64,000 nt of DNA from JASGDN01 sp049840815 (lineage in GTDB: Bacteria; Chloroflexota; Chloroflexia; Thermomicrobiales; UBA6265). The translations under genes and the position numbers were made by a program. Numbering within the stretch: position 1 is the first letter of the stretch; every line of letters begins with the position of its first letter. The stretch covers positions 314,118-378,117 of the forward strand of contig JASGJI010000007.1 of the NCBI GenBank assembly GCA_049840815.1, in the 5' to 3' direction. The notes beneath the pieces are model-generated. The model saw nothing but the letters and a program-made list of their open reading frames with translations, was not told the DNA's origin and did not search any database. Positions 1-8,723 of this stretch are shown piece after piece.

Positions 1-604
1 CCAGACCCATCCGCGCGAAATCATCGGCCAGCGCCACGCGGGTGCCGTCGGCGATCTGCTTCGTCATCGCCTGGATGTCGAGAATGGAGGTCGTCTGCTT
101 GCCGAGGATATCGTTGAACTCGGAGAGGATGAGTCCCCGGAAGAAGTCCTCGTTGGAGCCGGTGGTGACACTACCTTGCTGCCCGACGTACTGGTTCACG
201 AAGAGCTGAGGATCGCGGACGCGCAGGCTGTACGTGCCAAACGCGCGGAGGCGGACCATCCCGAGCTCGGTGTCACGGTAGACGAGCGGCTGGGCCGATC
301 CCCACTTGAGATCGGTGTGATCCCGCATCGAGACGAAGTAGACCTCGGCAGTGAACGGGGAACGTCCACCGAACGGCAGGCTGATCAGCCCGCCGAGGAG
401 CGGGATGTTCTTCGTCTCCAGCGTATGCCGGCCCGGCCCAAAGGAATCGAGCGCCTTCCCGTCGCGATAGAAGATCGCCTGCTGGCTCTCGCGCACGATC
501 AGCTGCGCGCCGAGCACGAAATCGCCCGCCCCGTTCTCCGGGACGCGATGGACGAGTTCGCCGCTGCGCTCGTTCGGATACTCAATGACGTCGATGATGG
601 CCAT
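1..604 (-). CDS. SPFH-domain (YdjI-like) protein, C-terminus cut by window edge
   Basis: The minus strand from an ATG at 604 is open to the window edge, giving 201 codons with no stop. The translation begins MAIIDVIEYPNERSGELVHR and continues through a region typical of the SPFH/Band-7 'virion core protein-like' family: FGPGRHTLETKNIP near residues 78-91, then a stretch on proton/lipid-facing beta strands. Family members form membrane-associated oligomeric scaffolds, and B. subtilis YdjI recruits PspA to the membrane. It is the last visible gene of a minus-strand cluster with pspA and two unknown genes, which supports a role in envelope stress. The C-terminal part, often a zinc ribbon in this family, lies outside the window. 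Confidence 0.8.
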   Translation of the reverse strand, partial: MAIIDVIEYPNERSGELVHRVPENGAGDFVLGAQLIVRESQQAIFYRDGKALDSFGPGRHTLETKNIPLLGGLISLPFGGRSPFTAEVYFVSMRDHTDLKWGSAQPLVYRDTELGMVRLRAFGTYSLRVRDPQLFVNQYVGQQGSVTTGSNEDFFRGLILSEFNDILGKQTTSILDIQAMTKQIADGTRVALADDFARMGL

Positions 605-692
605 GCGTACCTCCGTCCTTCCTGAGAACGGCCCGGCGGGACGCGATGCCCGCCAGGCCGTACCCGTTACGATCGTGGAACCGCCGATTCGA

Positions 693-1449
693 TTACGCGT
701 CGACCTCTGTCACCTTGTAGGTTGTGGTCTTCGCATCGTCGTCATCAGAGGCAGAGGCGGACGCCGCGATCTCGCCAGCGACGGACGATCCGGACTTCAG
801 CGCCTCGAGTTCCTTCTCGATGTCGACGTCATAGTCCAGTTCCTGGAACTGGGTGTCGAAGGAGTTCTCTCCGATCTCCTGATAGGCGGCAGCTTCGGCC
901 TCGTTGCTGCGGATCTTGCGCTCGATCCGATCGAGTTCCGACGAGGCATCGAGCGGCGAAAGGGAGGAGACGGTCGCCGATGCCTGCTGGGTCACCTTCT
1001 TCTGGACCTCGGCACGGCGCTGGCGAGCGATCAGGCTCTCCTTCTGGCTGACCGTCGTCTGGTACTTGGACTCCAGCTGGTTCAGCTGCGACTTCAGCTT
1101 CTCGACGGTCTGCTTCTGGATCTCGTACTGCTGCTTGTAGACGTTGGCGTTCTCGTCTGCGTCCTTCTTGCGACGCAGCGCCTCGCGGGCGAGGTCATCC
1201 TTGCCGGCGGCGACGGCGCGCTTCGCCTTCTCGCCCCATTCAGCGGCGAGCTTGGCGTTGTCCTCGTAGTCAGCCTCGAGTTCCTTCTCCTGCGCGATCA
1301 TCGCCGCAACCTGGCTCTTGGCGGTGCCGATGCCCTGCTGCATGTCGCGGAGGATCTGCTCGAGCATCTTCTCCGGGTCTTCCGCCCGGGTCGAGAAGGT
1401 CATTGACATTGGCGCGAACGAGGTTGGAGATGCGGTCAAAGATACCCAT
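693..1449 (-). CDS. pspA: PspA/IM30 family phage-shock protein, one apparent frameshift
   Basis: This is a PspA/IM30 (ESCRT-III-like) membrane-stabilising protein, almost wholly helical and coiled coil. The usual N-terminus, MGIFDRISNLVRANVNDLLD, starts at an ATG at 1449 behind an AAGGAG ribosome site. The rest (AEDPEKMLEQILRDMQ onward) lies in another frame. The frames join at the CCCGGG around 1385-1390, and removing one base there gives an uninterrupted 251-residue protein, a normal family length. Residues 1-20 are the amphipathic membrane-binding helix, so a real frameshift would abolish membrane binding; a sequencing error is more likely. The protein ends in an acidic, Ser/Ala-rich tail. 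It lies between the unknown 323-aa gene and the SPFH gene. Confidence 0.9.
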
Positions 1450-1467
1450 GAAGTGCGCTCCTTGAAG

Positions 1468-2439
1468 CTACTGAAGACCCATGCCGTAGACGATCACGTC
1501 GGCATCATGAATCGGACGTCCGCTGAACTCGTGCCGAACGCCGCCCAGAACGAGCAGGACCTCGACCGAGGAGTCATCGGATTGTGGGCTGACCGCGTAT
1601 TCGGCGGGCACCCGCTGCTTCGTCCCCTTCCCGGTATCGACCGTGGCGGTCGCGGTGCGGGTTGTGGGGTCGAAGGCTTCGGAAGGTGTGTCGCTCGCTT
1701 CTTCCACCAGCTGCGCCGATGGCACATCCGGTGTCGATGCGCCGACGAACCAGACGGCGTTGCCATCCGGATTCTTTCCAACCCGGAGGAAGGAAATCCG
1801 CAGATCCCCGTCCTCCAGCTGGACGACGGCATTCGCCATGTAATCGTCCCCGAGCACGGAGAATGCCGCGCCCCGCGCCACCTCGAGCAAGGGGCTCGGT
1901 GGAGGCGGCACGGAGGTGTCGAGGAGATCGAGCACGGCGGAATCAGTGGACGGCCTGGCCGTCTCGATCACCGCGCCGCGCGTGTTGAAGAGCAGGTCGA
2001 TCTCACCGACCGTCTTCGCGATGGCGTCGACCTTCTCGGTCAAATCGCCCCCCGCCTGCGCGCTCTTCGCCAGGTCCGCCGCCTTCTTGCCGATGCCGAC
2101 ATCGAAGAGGCGCAACTGCTCCAGCGCCGCCGTGTCGATGGCGCCATCCGCGAAGATCCCGGTAAAGCCATACGACGCCGTCCGGATGCGATCGGCGAGG
2201 GTGCGCGTCCTGCCCGTGAGCGACTCCATCGCGGAGACCTGCGAGAAATCGCCCTTCGCAACCTGGGCCGCGCTGGCGGCGGTCAACGCATCGACCACCT
2301 GCACGAGCTGATCGGCCGCCGCGACCCGTACCTGCTTGTCGAGGTCGCGGCGATGTTCCTTGTCCTGATACGAACCGTAGCCAGGGATGGCATTCAGGCT
2401 GTTGCGAGCCCTGTCCAGCATGCCAGTCACTCGATCCAT
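1468..2439 (-). CDS. Hypothetical protein in the PspA/SPFH cluster
   Basis: This 323-residue protein starts at an ATG behind a clear AGGAGG site. I do not recognise its family. The first ~170 residues are predicted alpha-helical, with charged and alanine-rich stretches and no signal peptide or membrane segment. A Pro run (VPPPPSP) at about 195 links to a second half, around 205-323, that looks like a beta-rich domain (FSVLGDDYMANAVVQLEDGD, then VWFVGAS). It sits 18 bp upstream of pspA on the same strand and is probably co-transcribed with it. Its position corresponds to ydjH in the pspA-ydjGHI operon of B. subtilis, but homology is not shown here. Confidence 0.75.
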   Translation of the reverse strand: MDRVTGMLDRARNSLNAIPGYGSYQDKEHRRDLDKQVRVAAADQLVQVVDALTAASAAQVAKGDFSQVSAMESLTGRTRTLADRIRTASYGFTGIFADGAIDTAALEQLRLFDVGIGKKAADLAKSAQAGGDLTEKVDAIAKTVGEIDLLFNTRGAVIETARPSTDSAVLDLLDTSVPPPPSPLLEVARGAAFSVLGDDYMANAVVQLEDGDLRISFLRVGKNPDGNAVWFVGASTPDVPSAQLVEEASDTPSEAFDPTTRTATATVDTGKGTKQRVPAEYAVSPQSDDSSVEVLLVLGGVRHEFSGRPIHDADVIVYGMGLQ

Positions 2440-2475
2440 CTCGCGTCCTCCTGCTGACAGCGGTGTCCGGGAGTT

Positions 2476-2997
2476 CTACAGGAAGATCTCCGCGCCGCAA
2501 TACGGGCACTTGATCAAGCCCTTGCCCGCAAGTTCCAGTTTTCCACCGCAATTCGGACACGTCGACCGGGCTGAGAGTTCCTTTGCATCTACAGAGTAGA
2601 GCATTCCCTTATCCCAGTCCACATAACCCGAGAACAGGCCACGTCCGACCAGAGCCAGCAAGTCGGCCTGCACGCGGTCCGTGGACGAGTGCAGGTCAAG
2701 CACCAGATCGGAGATCGCCACCTGCCCGCGTGTCTTCACCATGTCGAGCAGCTTGCGTTGTTCGTCGATGGCGGCCATCTGCTTCTGCTCGGCATTGCCC
2801 TTCACGAGCATGAAGATGCCACCACCGACCAGCGGCAGCACGATGACGCCGAAGAGTAGCACCAGCGCGAAGGCCGCGCCGCTTCCGCGCATCACGCCCT
2901 CGTTCTTCGCCGAGAGAACCCAGACCGCGATGCCCGCGCCAAGGACCGCGCCGACTGCGATCATGATGATGCCGACCGTTCGTCCGGATGATCTCAA
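2476..2997 (-). CDS. Membrane protein with C-terminal zinc ribbon (YdjG-like position)
   Basis: This 173-residue protein starts at a TTG with an AGGAGG site about seven bases upstream. Two hydrophobic segments, around residues 8-30 and 40-66, should span the membrane. They are followed by a helical region (residues 75-140) resembling a winged-helix/PCI-like fold, then a zinc ribbon with CPNC near 149 and CPYC near 166. It is the first gene of the minus-strand cluster that continues with an unknown gene, pspA and the SPFH gene. A membrane protein with a zinc ribbon in this position recalls YdjG of B. subtilis, so it may anchor the PspA/SPFH complex. The function is inferred from context only. 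Confidence 0.75.
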   Translation of the reverse strand: MRSSGRTVGIIMIAVGAVLGAGIAVWVLSAKNEGVMRGSGAAFALVLLFGVIVLPLVGGGIFMLVKGNAEQKQMAAIDEQRKLLDMVKTRGQVAISDLVLDLHSSTDRVQADLLALVGRGLFSGYVDWDKGMLYSVDAKELSARSTCPNCGGKLELAGKGLIKCPYCGAEIFL

Positions 2998-3036
2998 CCT
3001 GGACCTCCTGGGAGTACGACAGACGACCGAACAGGC

Positions 3037-3486
3037 CTACATCAGATTATCGGTGATCGCGAACATGAAATCGCCCTTGCAGGCAACGTCTCCATTCACC
3101 GTTGCGAGCCCGGTGCCGGTGCCGATGTTGCGGCGGATCTTGCCCATCTCCACCTCCAGGCGAATGGTATCGCCCGGTTTCACCTGCCGCTTGAAGCGAA
3201 CGTTATCGATGCCGGCGAAGAGCGCGATCTTGCCGGCGTATTCTTCCATGCTGAGCATCGCCACGGCGCCAACCTGCGCGATCGCCTCGACGATCAGCAC
3301 GCCGGGCATGACCGGATACTCCGGAAAATGCCCCTGAAAGAACGGCTCGTTCGCGGTCACATTCTTGATGCCCACCGCCCGCTGTCCCGGTTCGAGTTCG
3401 AGGATCTGGTCCACCAGCAGGAAGGGGTAGCGGTGTGGGATGATCTTGCGGATGGCGAGCGAATCGAGCGGAAGCTCCAGCGTCAC
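3037..3486 (-). CDS. fabZ: (3R)-hydroxyacyl-ACP dehydratase FabZ
   Basis: FabZ removes water from 3-hydroxyacyl-ACP in the fatty-acid elongation cycle in the cytoplasm. The 149-residue hot-dog-fold protein has the family landmarks: IPHRYPFLLVD near the N-terminus, the catalytic His in QGHFPEYPVMPG and the catalytic Glu in GVLIVEAIAQ. The start is a GTG with an AAGGAGGA site upstream. It stands alone, divergent from gpsA, which makes glycerol-3-phosphate for phospholipids. The length is typical for FabZ rather than FabA. Confidence 0.95.
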   Translation of the reverse strand: MTLELPLDSLAIRKIIPHRYPFLLVDQILELEPGQRAVGIKNVTANEPFFQGHFPEYPVMPGVLIVEAIAQVGAVAMLSMEEYAGKIALFAGIDNVRFKRQVKPGDTIRLEVEMGKIRRNIGTGTGLATVNGDVACKGDFMFAITDNLM

Positions 3487-3590
3487 AGTCGTCCTCCTTC
3501 GCGGATGCGGGCGAGCCCCGCCTTTACGCGCTTCGTGTCAGGTCTATGACACGAAGCATACCAACCCTCGACCGTCTCGGAGCGGAAACG

Positions 3591-4610
3591 ATGCCGGAAG
3601 CAGCGCAACCCCCATCGATCATGATTGTTGGCGCCGGTGCCTGGGGCACGACACTCGCGCTGCTGGCCCATCGCGCCGGCGCGTCCGTGACCCTCATCGC
3701 GCATCGTGACGACGACGCCCGCACAATGGCAGCGACGCGGAGACACCCGCGATCCCTGCCCGGCATCGCGATTCCGGAGGCGATCCGGATCGCCTCCTCC
3801 CTGGACGACTTCCCGGCGTCGGGCCTCCTCGTGGTGGCGATCCCCACGCAGAAACTCCGCGTCAGCCTCACGAACCTTCCGGAGCGATTCACCCATGCTC
3901 CGATCCTCAGCGTCGCCAAGGGCATCGAGCTCGGCACGTTGATGCCCCCGTCTGCAGTGATCGCAGAAGCCCTGGGGAGAACGACCAGCGATGGCATCGC
4001 GGTCCTCTCCGGCCCAAACCTGGCATCGGAGATCGCGGAAGGGATGCCTGCCGCCGCCGTGGTCGCCGGCGCCGACGCCGCCCTGACCCAGTGGACACAA
4101 CGCGCGCTCGGGTCGAGTCGGTTCCGCCTCTACACGAGCAACGATCCCATCGGCGTGGAGTTGGGTGGGGCCTTGAAGAATATCATCGCCATCGGGGCGG
4201 GGATTGCCGATGGACTGGCACTGGGGGACAACGCCAAAGCGGCCTTCATCACGCGCGGACTGGCGGAAATCACGCGACTCGGGATCGCGATGGGCGCCGA
4301 CCCGCTCACGTTCGGCGGCCTGAGCGGGATCGGGGACTTGCTCGCCACCTGCGCCAGTACCCGATCGCGCAACCACCGCGTGGGGGAGGAGCTCGCTGCC
4401 GGACGCTCGCTGGAGGCCATCCTCGCGGACATGCAGGAGACAGCGGAAGGCGTCGCGACGACTCGCGCGGCCCGTGACCTCGCCGCTCGGGTTGGCGTGG
4501 AGATGCCGATCACGGAGGCGTTGTATGGCGTGCTCTTCGCAGGCACGGATGTCGCCGCGGCGATCGAATCGCTGCTGGTGCGAACACCCGCGCCCGAAGT
4601 CAGGCCGTAG
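3591..4610 (+). CDS. gpsA: Glycerol-3-phosphate dehydrogenase [NAD(P)+]
   Basis: GpsA reduces dihydroxyacetone phosphate to sn-glycerol-3-phosphate, the backbone of phospholipids. The 339-residue protein has the N-terminal dinucleotide fold (VGAGAWGTTLALLAHR), the LSGPNLASEIA motif and the catalytic Lys in ELGGALKNIIAIGAGI. I chose the ATG at 3591 because GGAG lies eight bases upstream and the Rossmann motif follows closely. An in-frame ATG at 3546 would add 15 residues of unlikely sequence. plsY, which uses the product, is 40 kb away rather than adjacent. Confidence 0.95.
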   Translation: MPEAAQPPSIMIVGAGAWGTTLALLAHRAGASVTLIAHRDDDARTMAATRRHPRSLPGIAIPEAIRIASSLDDFPASGLLVVAIPTQKLRVSLTNLPERFTHAPILSVAKGIELGTLMPPSAVIAEALGRTTSDGIAVLSGPNLASEIAEGMPAAAVVAGADAALTQWTQRALGSSRFRLYTSNDPIGVELGGALKNIIAIGAGIADGLALGDNAKAAFITRGLAEITRLGIAMGADPLTFGGLSGIGDLLATCASTRSRNHRVGEELAAGRSLEAILADMQETAEGVATTRAARDLAARVGVEMPITEALYGVLFAGTDVAAAIESLLVRTPAPEVRP

Positions 4611-4658
4611 GGGAGGGGATCGGGCAACGTCGCGCGGAGGCGGTCACATCCCGTCCAG

Positions 4659-4696
4659 ATATTCGGCTCCGCCGGATGGGTCAGACAGGCTGACCC
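4659..4696 (+). repeat. REP-like palindromic element, single unit
   Basis: This 38-base element between the convergent gpsA and purA contains two small hairpins: CGGCTCCGCCG and GGGTCAG-ACAG-CTGACCC (overlapping ends). Its reverse complement recurs with four to five differences at 44554-44591, also between convergent genes. The shared sequence and the convergent intergenic location suggest a dispersed repetitive extragenic palindrome that may act as a transcription boundary. Confidence 0.65.
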
Positions 4697-4722
4697 ATCA
4701 CGGGATCTGGCATCACGTCAGG

Positions 4723-6009
4723 TCAGGCAACGTCATGATCGCGGTCGATCAGCTGCTCGCGGGCGGGGCCGATCCCGACGAAGCGGACGCGCGCATCGAG
4801 GATGGTCTCGATCTCGAAGAGGTAGCCCTTCAAGGTCGCCGGGAGTTCCGCGAAGGTGCGCATCCCGGTCGTGTCGACCTCCCAACCCGGCATGGAGGAC
4901 CAGATCGGCGTCGCCCGCTCGAGGTCGTCGATCAGCGCCGGGACATGGTGCATGGGCACGCCGTCCTTCAGGTACCCGGTACAGAGCTTGACTTCGGCGA
5001 AGGAATCGAGCACATCCACAAGCGTCATCGCAACATCAGTGACGCCATTCAGGCGGCTCGTGTGACGGGCAGCGACGGCATCGAACCAGCCGGTGCGACG
5101 GGGCCGTCCGGTCGTGGTGCCGTATTCGTTGCCCCGGACGCGGATCAGTTCGCCCGTCTCTTCGTTCAGCTCCGATGGCATTGGGCCAGCGCCGACGCGC
5201 GTGCTGTAGGCCTTGTAGACGGCCACCACGCGGTCGATCTGCTTTGGCGCGATCCCGGCACCCTGACAGGCCCCGGCGGCCGTCGGCGACGACGAGGTGA
5301 CATATGGGTAGGTTCCATAGTCGATATCGAGCATCGCACCCTGCGCGCACTCGATCAGGACCTGGCTGCCCTGCGCGAGGTGATCCTGCACCAGCACCTC
5401 GGTCGCGGTGACATACGGAGCAAGCACCTCACCGTATTCGAGGAGCTGGTGATAGACCTCGTTGAAATCGAACGCAGCGTCCCCGTAAAGCGTGGTCAAC
5501 TGCTGGTTCTTCGCGTCCAGCTCGATCGCCAGCTTGCGCCGCAGGATGTCCGGGCGCACCAGGTCACAGACGCGCAGGCCGTGCCGGGAGACCTTGTCGG
5601 CGTAGGCCGGGCCATTGCCACGGAGAGTGGTGCCGATCTCCTCACCCTCGCGCCGGGCCTCCAGCATGCGATCGAGCGCCGGGTGATAGGGGAGCACGAG
5701 ATGAGCGCGATCGGAGATACGGAGCCGGGAGATGTCGATCCCGCGATCCATCAGGCCGCGCAGCTCGCCGACAAGAGTGCCCGGCTCGATCACGACACCA
5801 GCGCCGATCACGCAGAGGACGGAGTCATTCAGGATGCCGGACGGCACGAGATGCAGCTTGAAGGTGCCCTGATCCGTCTTCACGGTGTGCCCGGCGTTGC
5901 TGCCGCCGTTGGCGCGGACCACCATCTGCGCCGACCCCGCCAGCGCGTCCGTCAGCTTGCCCTTCCCCTCGTCACCCCATTGACCGCCCAGAATGATCGT
6001 CGCCGGCAT
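4723..6009 (-). CDS. purA: Adenylosuccinate synthase
   Basis: PurA joins IMP and aspartate, using GTP, to make adenylosuccinate on the way to AMP. The protein starts MPATIILGGQWGDEGKGKLTD, with the family P-loop and the catalytic Asp and His (NAGHTV) in place. The ATG at 6009 is preceded by GAGAGGA and gives 428 residues, the usual length. Upstream in-frame codons would add 27 residues not found in the family. The C-terminal region contains the base-recognition segment TTGRPRRTGWFDAVAARH. purL and purF lie 30 kb away in the same window. Confidence 0.96.
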   Translation of the reverse strand: MPATIILGGQWGDEGKGKLTDALAGSAQMVVRANGGSNAGHTVKTDQGTFKLHLVPSGILNDSVLCVIGAGVVIEPGTLVGELRGLMDRGIDISRLRISDRAHLVLPYHPALDRMLEARREGEEIGTTLRGNGPAYADKVSRHGLRVCDLVRPDILRRKLAIELDAKNQQLTTLYGDAAFDFNEVYHQLLEYGEVLAPYVTATEVLVQDHLAQGSQVLIECAQGAMLDIDYGTYPYVTSSSPTAAGACQGAGIAPKQIDRVVAVYKAYSTRVGAGPMPSELNEETGELIRVRGNEYGTTTGRPRRTGWFDAVAARHTSRLNGVTDVAMTLVDVLDSFAEVKLCTGYLKDGVPMHHVPALIDDLERATPIWSSMPGWEVDTTGMRTFAELPATLKGYLFEIETILDARVRFVGIGPAREQLIDRDHDVA

Positions 6010-6067
6010 CGAAACGTGTCCTCTCACCCCGATTTTGCCCGGCACGACAGCGTCGACCGAGCGCACT

Positions 6068-6091
6068 GATGGCCGGGAATCCCCGGCCATC
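6068..6091 (-). terminator. Stem-loop between dnaJ-like gene and purA
   Basis: A ten-base perfect stem (GATGGCCGGG with CCCGGCCATC) closes a four-base loop just after the dnaJ-like stop codon. It has no T-run on the minus strand, so termination there is uncertain. A T-rich stretch follows on the plus strand. Confidence 0.45.
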
Positions 6092-6105
6092 GTCCTGTTT
6101 TCACC

Positions 6106-7263
6106 TTATTGTCGCAGATCACGGAGTTTCGTGAAGAGTTCCCGTTCCTGGGCGCTGACATCCTTCGGCACGGCGACGTGGGTTTCCACCAGCATGTCGC
6201 CGTGATCGCCGCCCGTTCCCGGCACCGGCATCCCCAGCCCCTTGAGCCGGAAGACCGCGCCGTCCTGCGTGCCAGGCGGCACCGTCATCGAGACCCGGCC
6301 ATCCATCGTTGGCACGATGACCTCGCCGCCAAGGACCGCTGTCGTGACCGGGATCATCGTCTTCTGGCGGAGGTTGTTGCCCTGTCGCTCGAACCGCGTG
6401 TCCGGCCGCACCTCGATGTTCAGATAGACATCGCCATTGGGACCGCCGTTGATCCCCGGTTCGCCTTGCGCCGCAAGACGCACGCGCGACCCGGTGCGAA
6501 CGCCCTTCGGAATGGAAACCTCCAGCGTCTTGTTGTTGATGACCACGCCGGTGGCGTCGCAGGTCGGGCAGCCGATTCCACGCAAGTAGCCGGTGCTGTG
6601 GCAACGCTGGCAGGGGACGAGGATCTGGAGCGCGACGTGTCGCTTGGTGCCGGTCACGGACTCGTCGAGCGTGATCGGGACCGGCACCTCGGTGTCATCG
6701 CCGCGCTGGGCGTGAGTGTCCGTCTCATGAGATGCCGATCCGCGCGAGGTGAAGCCGCCGAAGAGCATGGTGAAGAAGTCGGAGAAGCGGTTGCCACTGC
6801 TCTTGTTCTCCTCATGCACCCACGATGCGCCGGGAGGGCTCGCCGTCCCGGTGAACCATTCCTCAAAGTCGTCCGTGCGCCGGCTCGATCCGCCAGCCGC
6901 TCCAGATGTCCCGGAGGAACGCGAGTTCCCGGACGACGACGGTCCGGACGTCGTGCGTTGAGACGATGACGCACCGGCTGATGATGACCCGGACGGCGTC
7001 TCCCGATCCTGGGCGCGGGCGGTCTCCCGATAGCGCTGCCAGTCACGCCCGAAGCGGTCATAACGGGCACGCTTCTCCGGGTCGGAGAGGACCTCATACG
7101 CCTCGTTCATGTCCTTGAACCGTTCCTCGGCCCGAGGATCGCTGCGATTGACATCGGGGTGGAACTTGCGTGCGTTTTCCCGGAACGCGCGCTTCACCTC
7201 CGTCTGATCGGCGGTGCGAGAAATGCCGAGAACGGCGTAGTAGTCCTTGAACTCAACCGGCAT
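6106..7263 (-). CDS. DnaJ-type co-chaperone with reduced zinc region
   Basis: This DnaJ-family protein should stimulate DnaK ATPase and deliver clients. The J domain (residues 1-72) contains the essential HPD. It is followed by a long Ser/Gly-rich linker (about 95-145) in place of a canonical G/F region, then a DnaJ C-terminal substrate-binding domain. The zinc region is shortened: only CQRC and CPTC motifs are visible, against four CXXCXGXG repeats in classical DnaJ. At 385 residues it is close to DnaJ length. No dnaK or grpE is nearby, so I leave the symbol blank; it could be a CbpA-like or second DnaJ paralogue. Confidence 0.88.
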   Translation of the reverse strand: MPVEFKDYYAVLGISRTADQTEVKRAFRENARKFHPDVNRSDPRAEERFKDMNEAYEVLSDPEKRARYDRFGRDWQRYRETARAQDRETPSGSSSAGASSSQRTTSGPSSSGNSRSSGTSGAAGGSSRRTDDFEEWFTGTASPPGASWVHEENKSSGNRFSDFFTMLFGGFTSRGSASHETDTHAQRGDDTEVPVPITLDESVTGTKRHVALQILVPCQRCHSTGYLRGIGCPTCDATGVVINNKTLEVSIPKGVRTGSRVRLAAQGEPGINGGPNGDVYLNIEVRPDTRFERQGNNLRQKTMIPVTTAVLGGEVIVPTMDGRVSMTVPPGTQDGAVFRLKGLGMPVPGTGGDHGDMLVETHVAVPKDVSAQERELFTKLRDLRQ

Positions 7264-7298
7264 GCGTCACGCCTGCTTGTCCTTCCTCAACGCGCGAA

Positions 7299-7889
7299 TC
7301 ACACCCGCGGCTTCATGCCGAGCAACGATTCGACCCGGAAGTTGCCTGCCTTCATCCGCTCTGTCGATCGATAGACCATCCACAGCAGCAACGCCATCGC
7401 GGGAATCGCCACCCACGGCAGGAAGATCGAGACGACCGTCCCGAGTACCACGACGAAATCCTCGACGATGCTGAGGAAGGGGTTGCCCATCCCGTTCGTC
7501 GCCGTCGTCACGACCGGGCGGGAGGTCATCTTGTACCAATGAATCCCAGCCGCCACGGCGAGGCCGAGGACGCCCGCGATCCAGACGACGATCCCACCGT
7601 GCTGACTGGCGATTGCCATCGCGATGAACCCGCCGACGAGTGGCCGGATCACGGTGTGGGCACGGTCACTGATCGCGTCGATGCCGGGAAGCTTGTCGGC
7701 AAGCAGCTCGATGGGCAGCACGAGCAGGATGACAATGATCCCGACCGTCGATGAGATGCCCGAGTAAGGGCTGGCGAGATCGACCTTCGTGGTCAGGCGG
7801 TCGGCCAGTGCCAGGATGAGCAGGGCCAGCGTGGAGTTGAGGCCGGCGTTCGATGCAGCGCCGACGCCAGAAAGCAGGGAAGCAATCAA
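7299..7889 (-). CDS. DUF4126 family membrane protein
   Basis: This 196-residue protein is mostly hydrophobic, with four to five likely membrane helices. It has the small-residue-rich start (SGVGAASNAGLNSTLALLIL) and the HGGIVVWIAG segment I associate with DUF4126. Its role is unknown. The TTG at 7889 is the first start in frame and follows GAGGGTG. It lies between lexA and the dnaJ-like gene, all on the minus strand but with gaps of 35-100 bp, so co-transcription is possible but not evident. Confidence 0.75.
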   Translation of the reverse strand: MIASLLSGVGAASNAGLNSTLALLILALADRLTTKVDLASPYSGISSTVGIIVILLVLPIELLADKLPGIDAISDRAHTVIRPLVGGFIAMAIASQHGGIVVWIAGVLGLAVAAGIHWYKMTSRPVVTTATNGMGNPFLSIVEDFVVVLGTVVSIFLPWVAIPAMALLLWMVYRSTERMKAGNFRVESLLGMKPRV

Positions 7890-7991
7890 CAGAACACCCT
7901 CGAAACCGAGCGATACCGAAGCGGACGGACATTTCCGTGTCGCTCCGAGTATACGAGGTTCCGAGGGTGTCTTTTCGGCAAGAGGCCGGAC

Positions 7992-8630
7992 CTACATGAC
8001 GGAGCGGACCACCGTCACCAGCTTGCCCTGCACCTGCACGTTATCCGCGCGGGTGTAGATCGGGTCCATGGTCATGTTCGCTGGCTGAAGGCGAACGCGC
8101 TCGCCTTCACGGTAGAACTTCTTGAGCGTGGTTTCCTTCTCGTCCTCAAGCCAGACGGCAACCGTCTCGCCGTTCTCGCAGGTGCTCTGCCGCTTCAGGA
8201 CGACGATATCCCCATCATTGATGAGGGCATCGATCATCGAGAGGCCCTTCACCCGCAGGGCGAAGACATCGCCACCAGACGCCTTCACGAGGTCCGGCGA
8301 CAACTCGATCATGTCGGCGGCCTCCGAGCCTTCCAGATCCTGCCCGGACGCGATCGGGATACCGGCGGCGATCTGGCCGAGCACCGGGATGGATACGAGG
8401 TTGCTGCGGCCCGGCACACGCCCGACCAATTCAATCCCGCGCGAGATGTTGCGGTTGCGGCGAATCAGGTTCCGCTCTTCCAGCACCTTGAGGTTGTAAT
8501 CCACGACGCTGGTAGAGGAGATATCGAGTTCGCGCTGGATGTCGCGGATCGTCGGCGGGTAGTCGTTGTCGCTCAGGAAGGTGCCGATGAAGTCGAGGAT
8601 CATCTGCTGGCGGCGAGAAAGGTCTTTCAT
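7992..8630 (-). CDS. lexA: LexA repressor
   Basis: LexA represses the SOS regulon and cleaves itself when RecA filaments form. The 212-residue protein has the N-terminal winged helix (LSRRQQMILDFIGTFL, then the recognition region), the Ala-Gly cleavage site in GQIAAGIPIA, the catalytic Ser in KGLSMIDA and the catalytic Lys in the VAVWLEDEKETTLKKF segment. The ATG at 8630 gives the standard family length; longer readings upstream are an unrelated antisense frame. Its promoter carries a LexA operator between the -35 and -10, so it is autoregulated. Confidence 0.97.
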   Translation of the reverse strand: MKDLSRRQQMILDFIGTFLSDNDYPPTIRDIQRELDISSTSVVDYNLKVLEERNLIRRNRNISRGIELVGRVPGRSNLVSIPVLGQIAAGIPIASGQDLEGSEAADMIELSPDLVKASGGDVFALRVKGLSMIDALINDGDIVVLKRQSTCENGETVAVWLEDEKETTLKKFYREGERVRLQPANMTMDPIYTRADNVQVQGKLVTVVRSVM

Positions 8631-8723
8631 GGGGATATCCTCGGGAATCCAGCCGCCATCTGGCGGGAATGGGGCGGACGCGTGAGCCATCGGTGGAAGG
8701 CCGGGTATGATGTACTCACGGAG

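Noticed and set aside
176..2457. Long plus-strand frames over the PspA/SPFH cluster
   Set aside because: They are GC-rich shadow frames, rich in Arg and without ribosome sites; the minus-strand frames have recognisable products.
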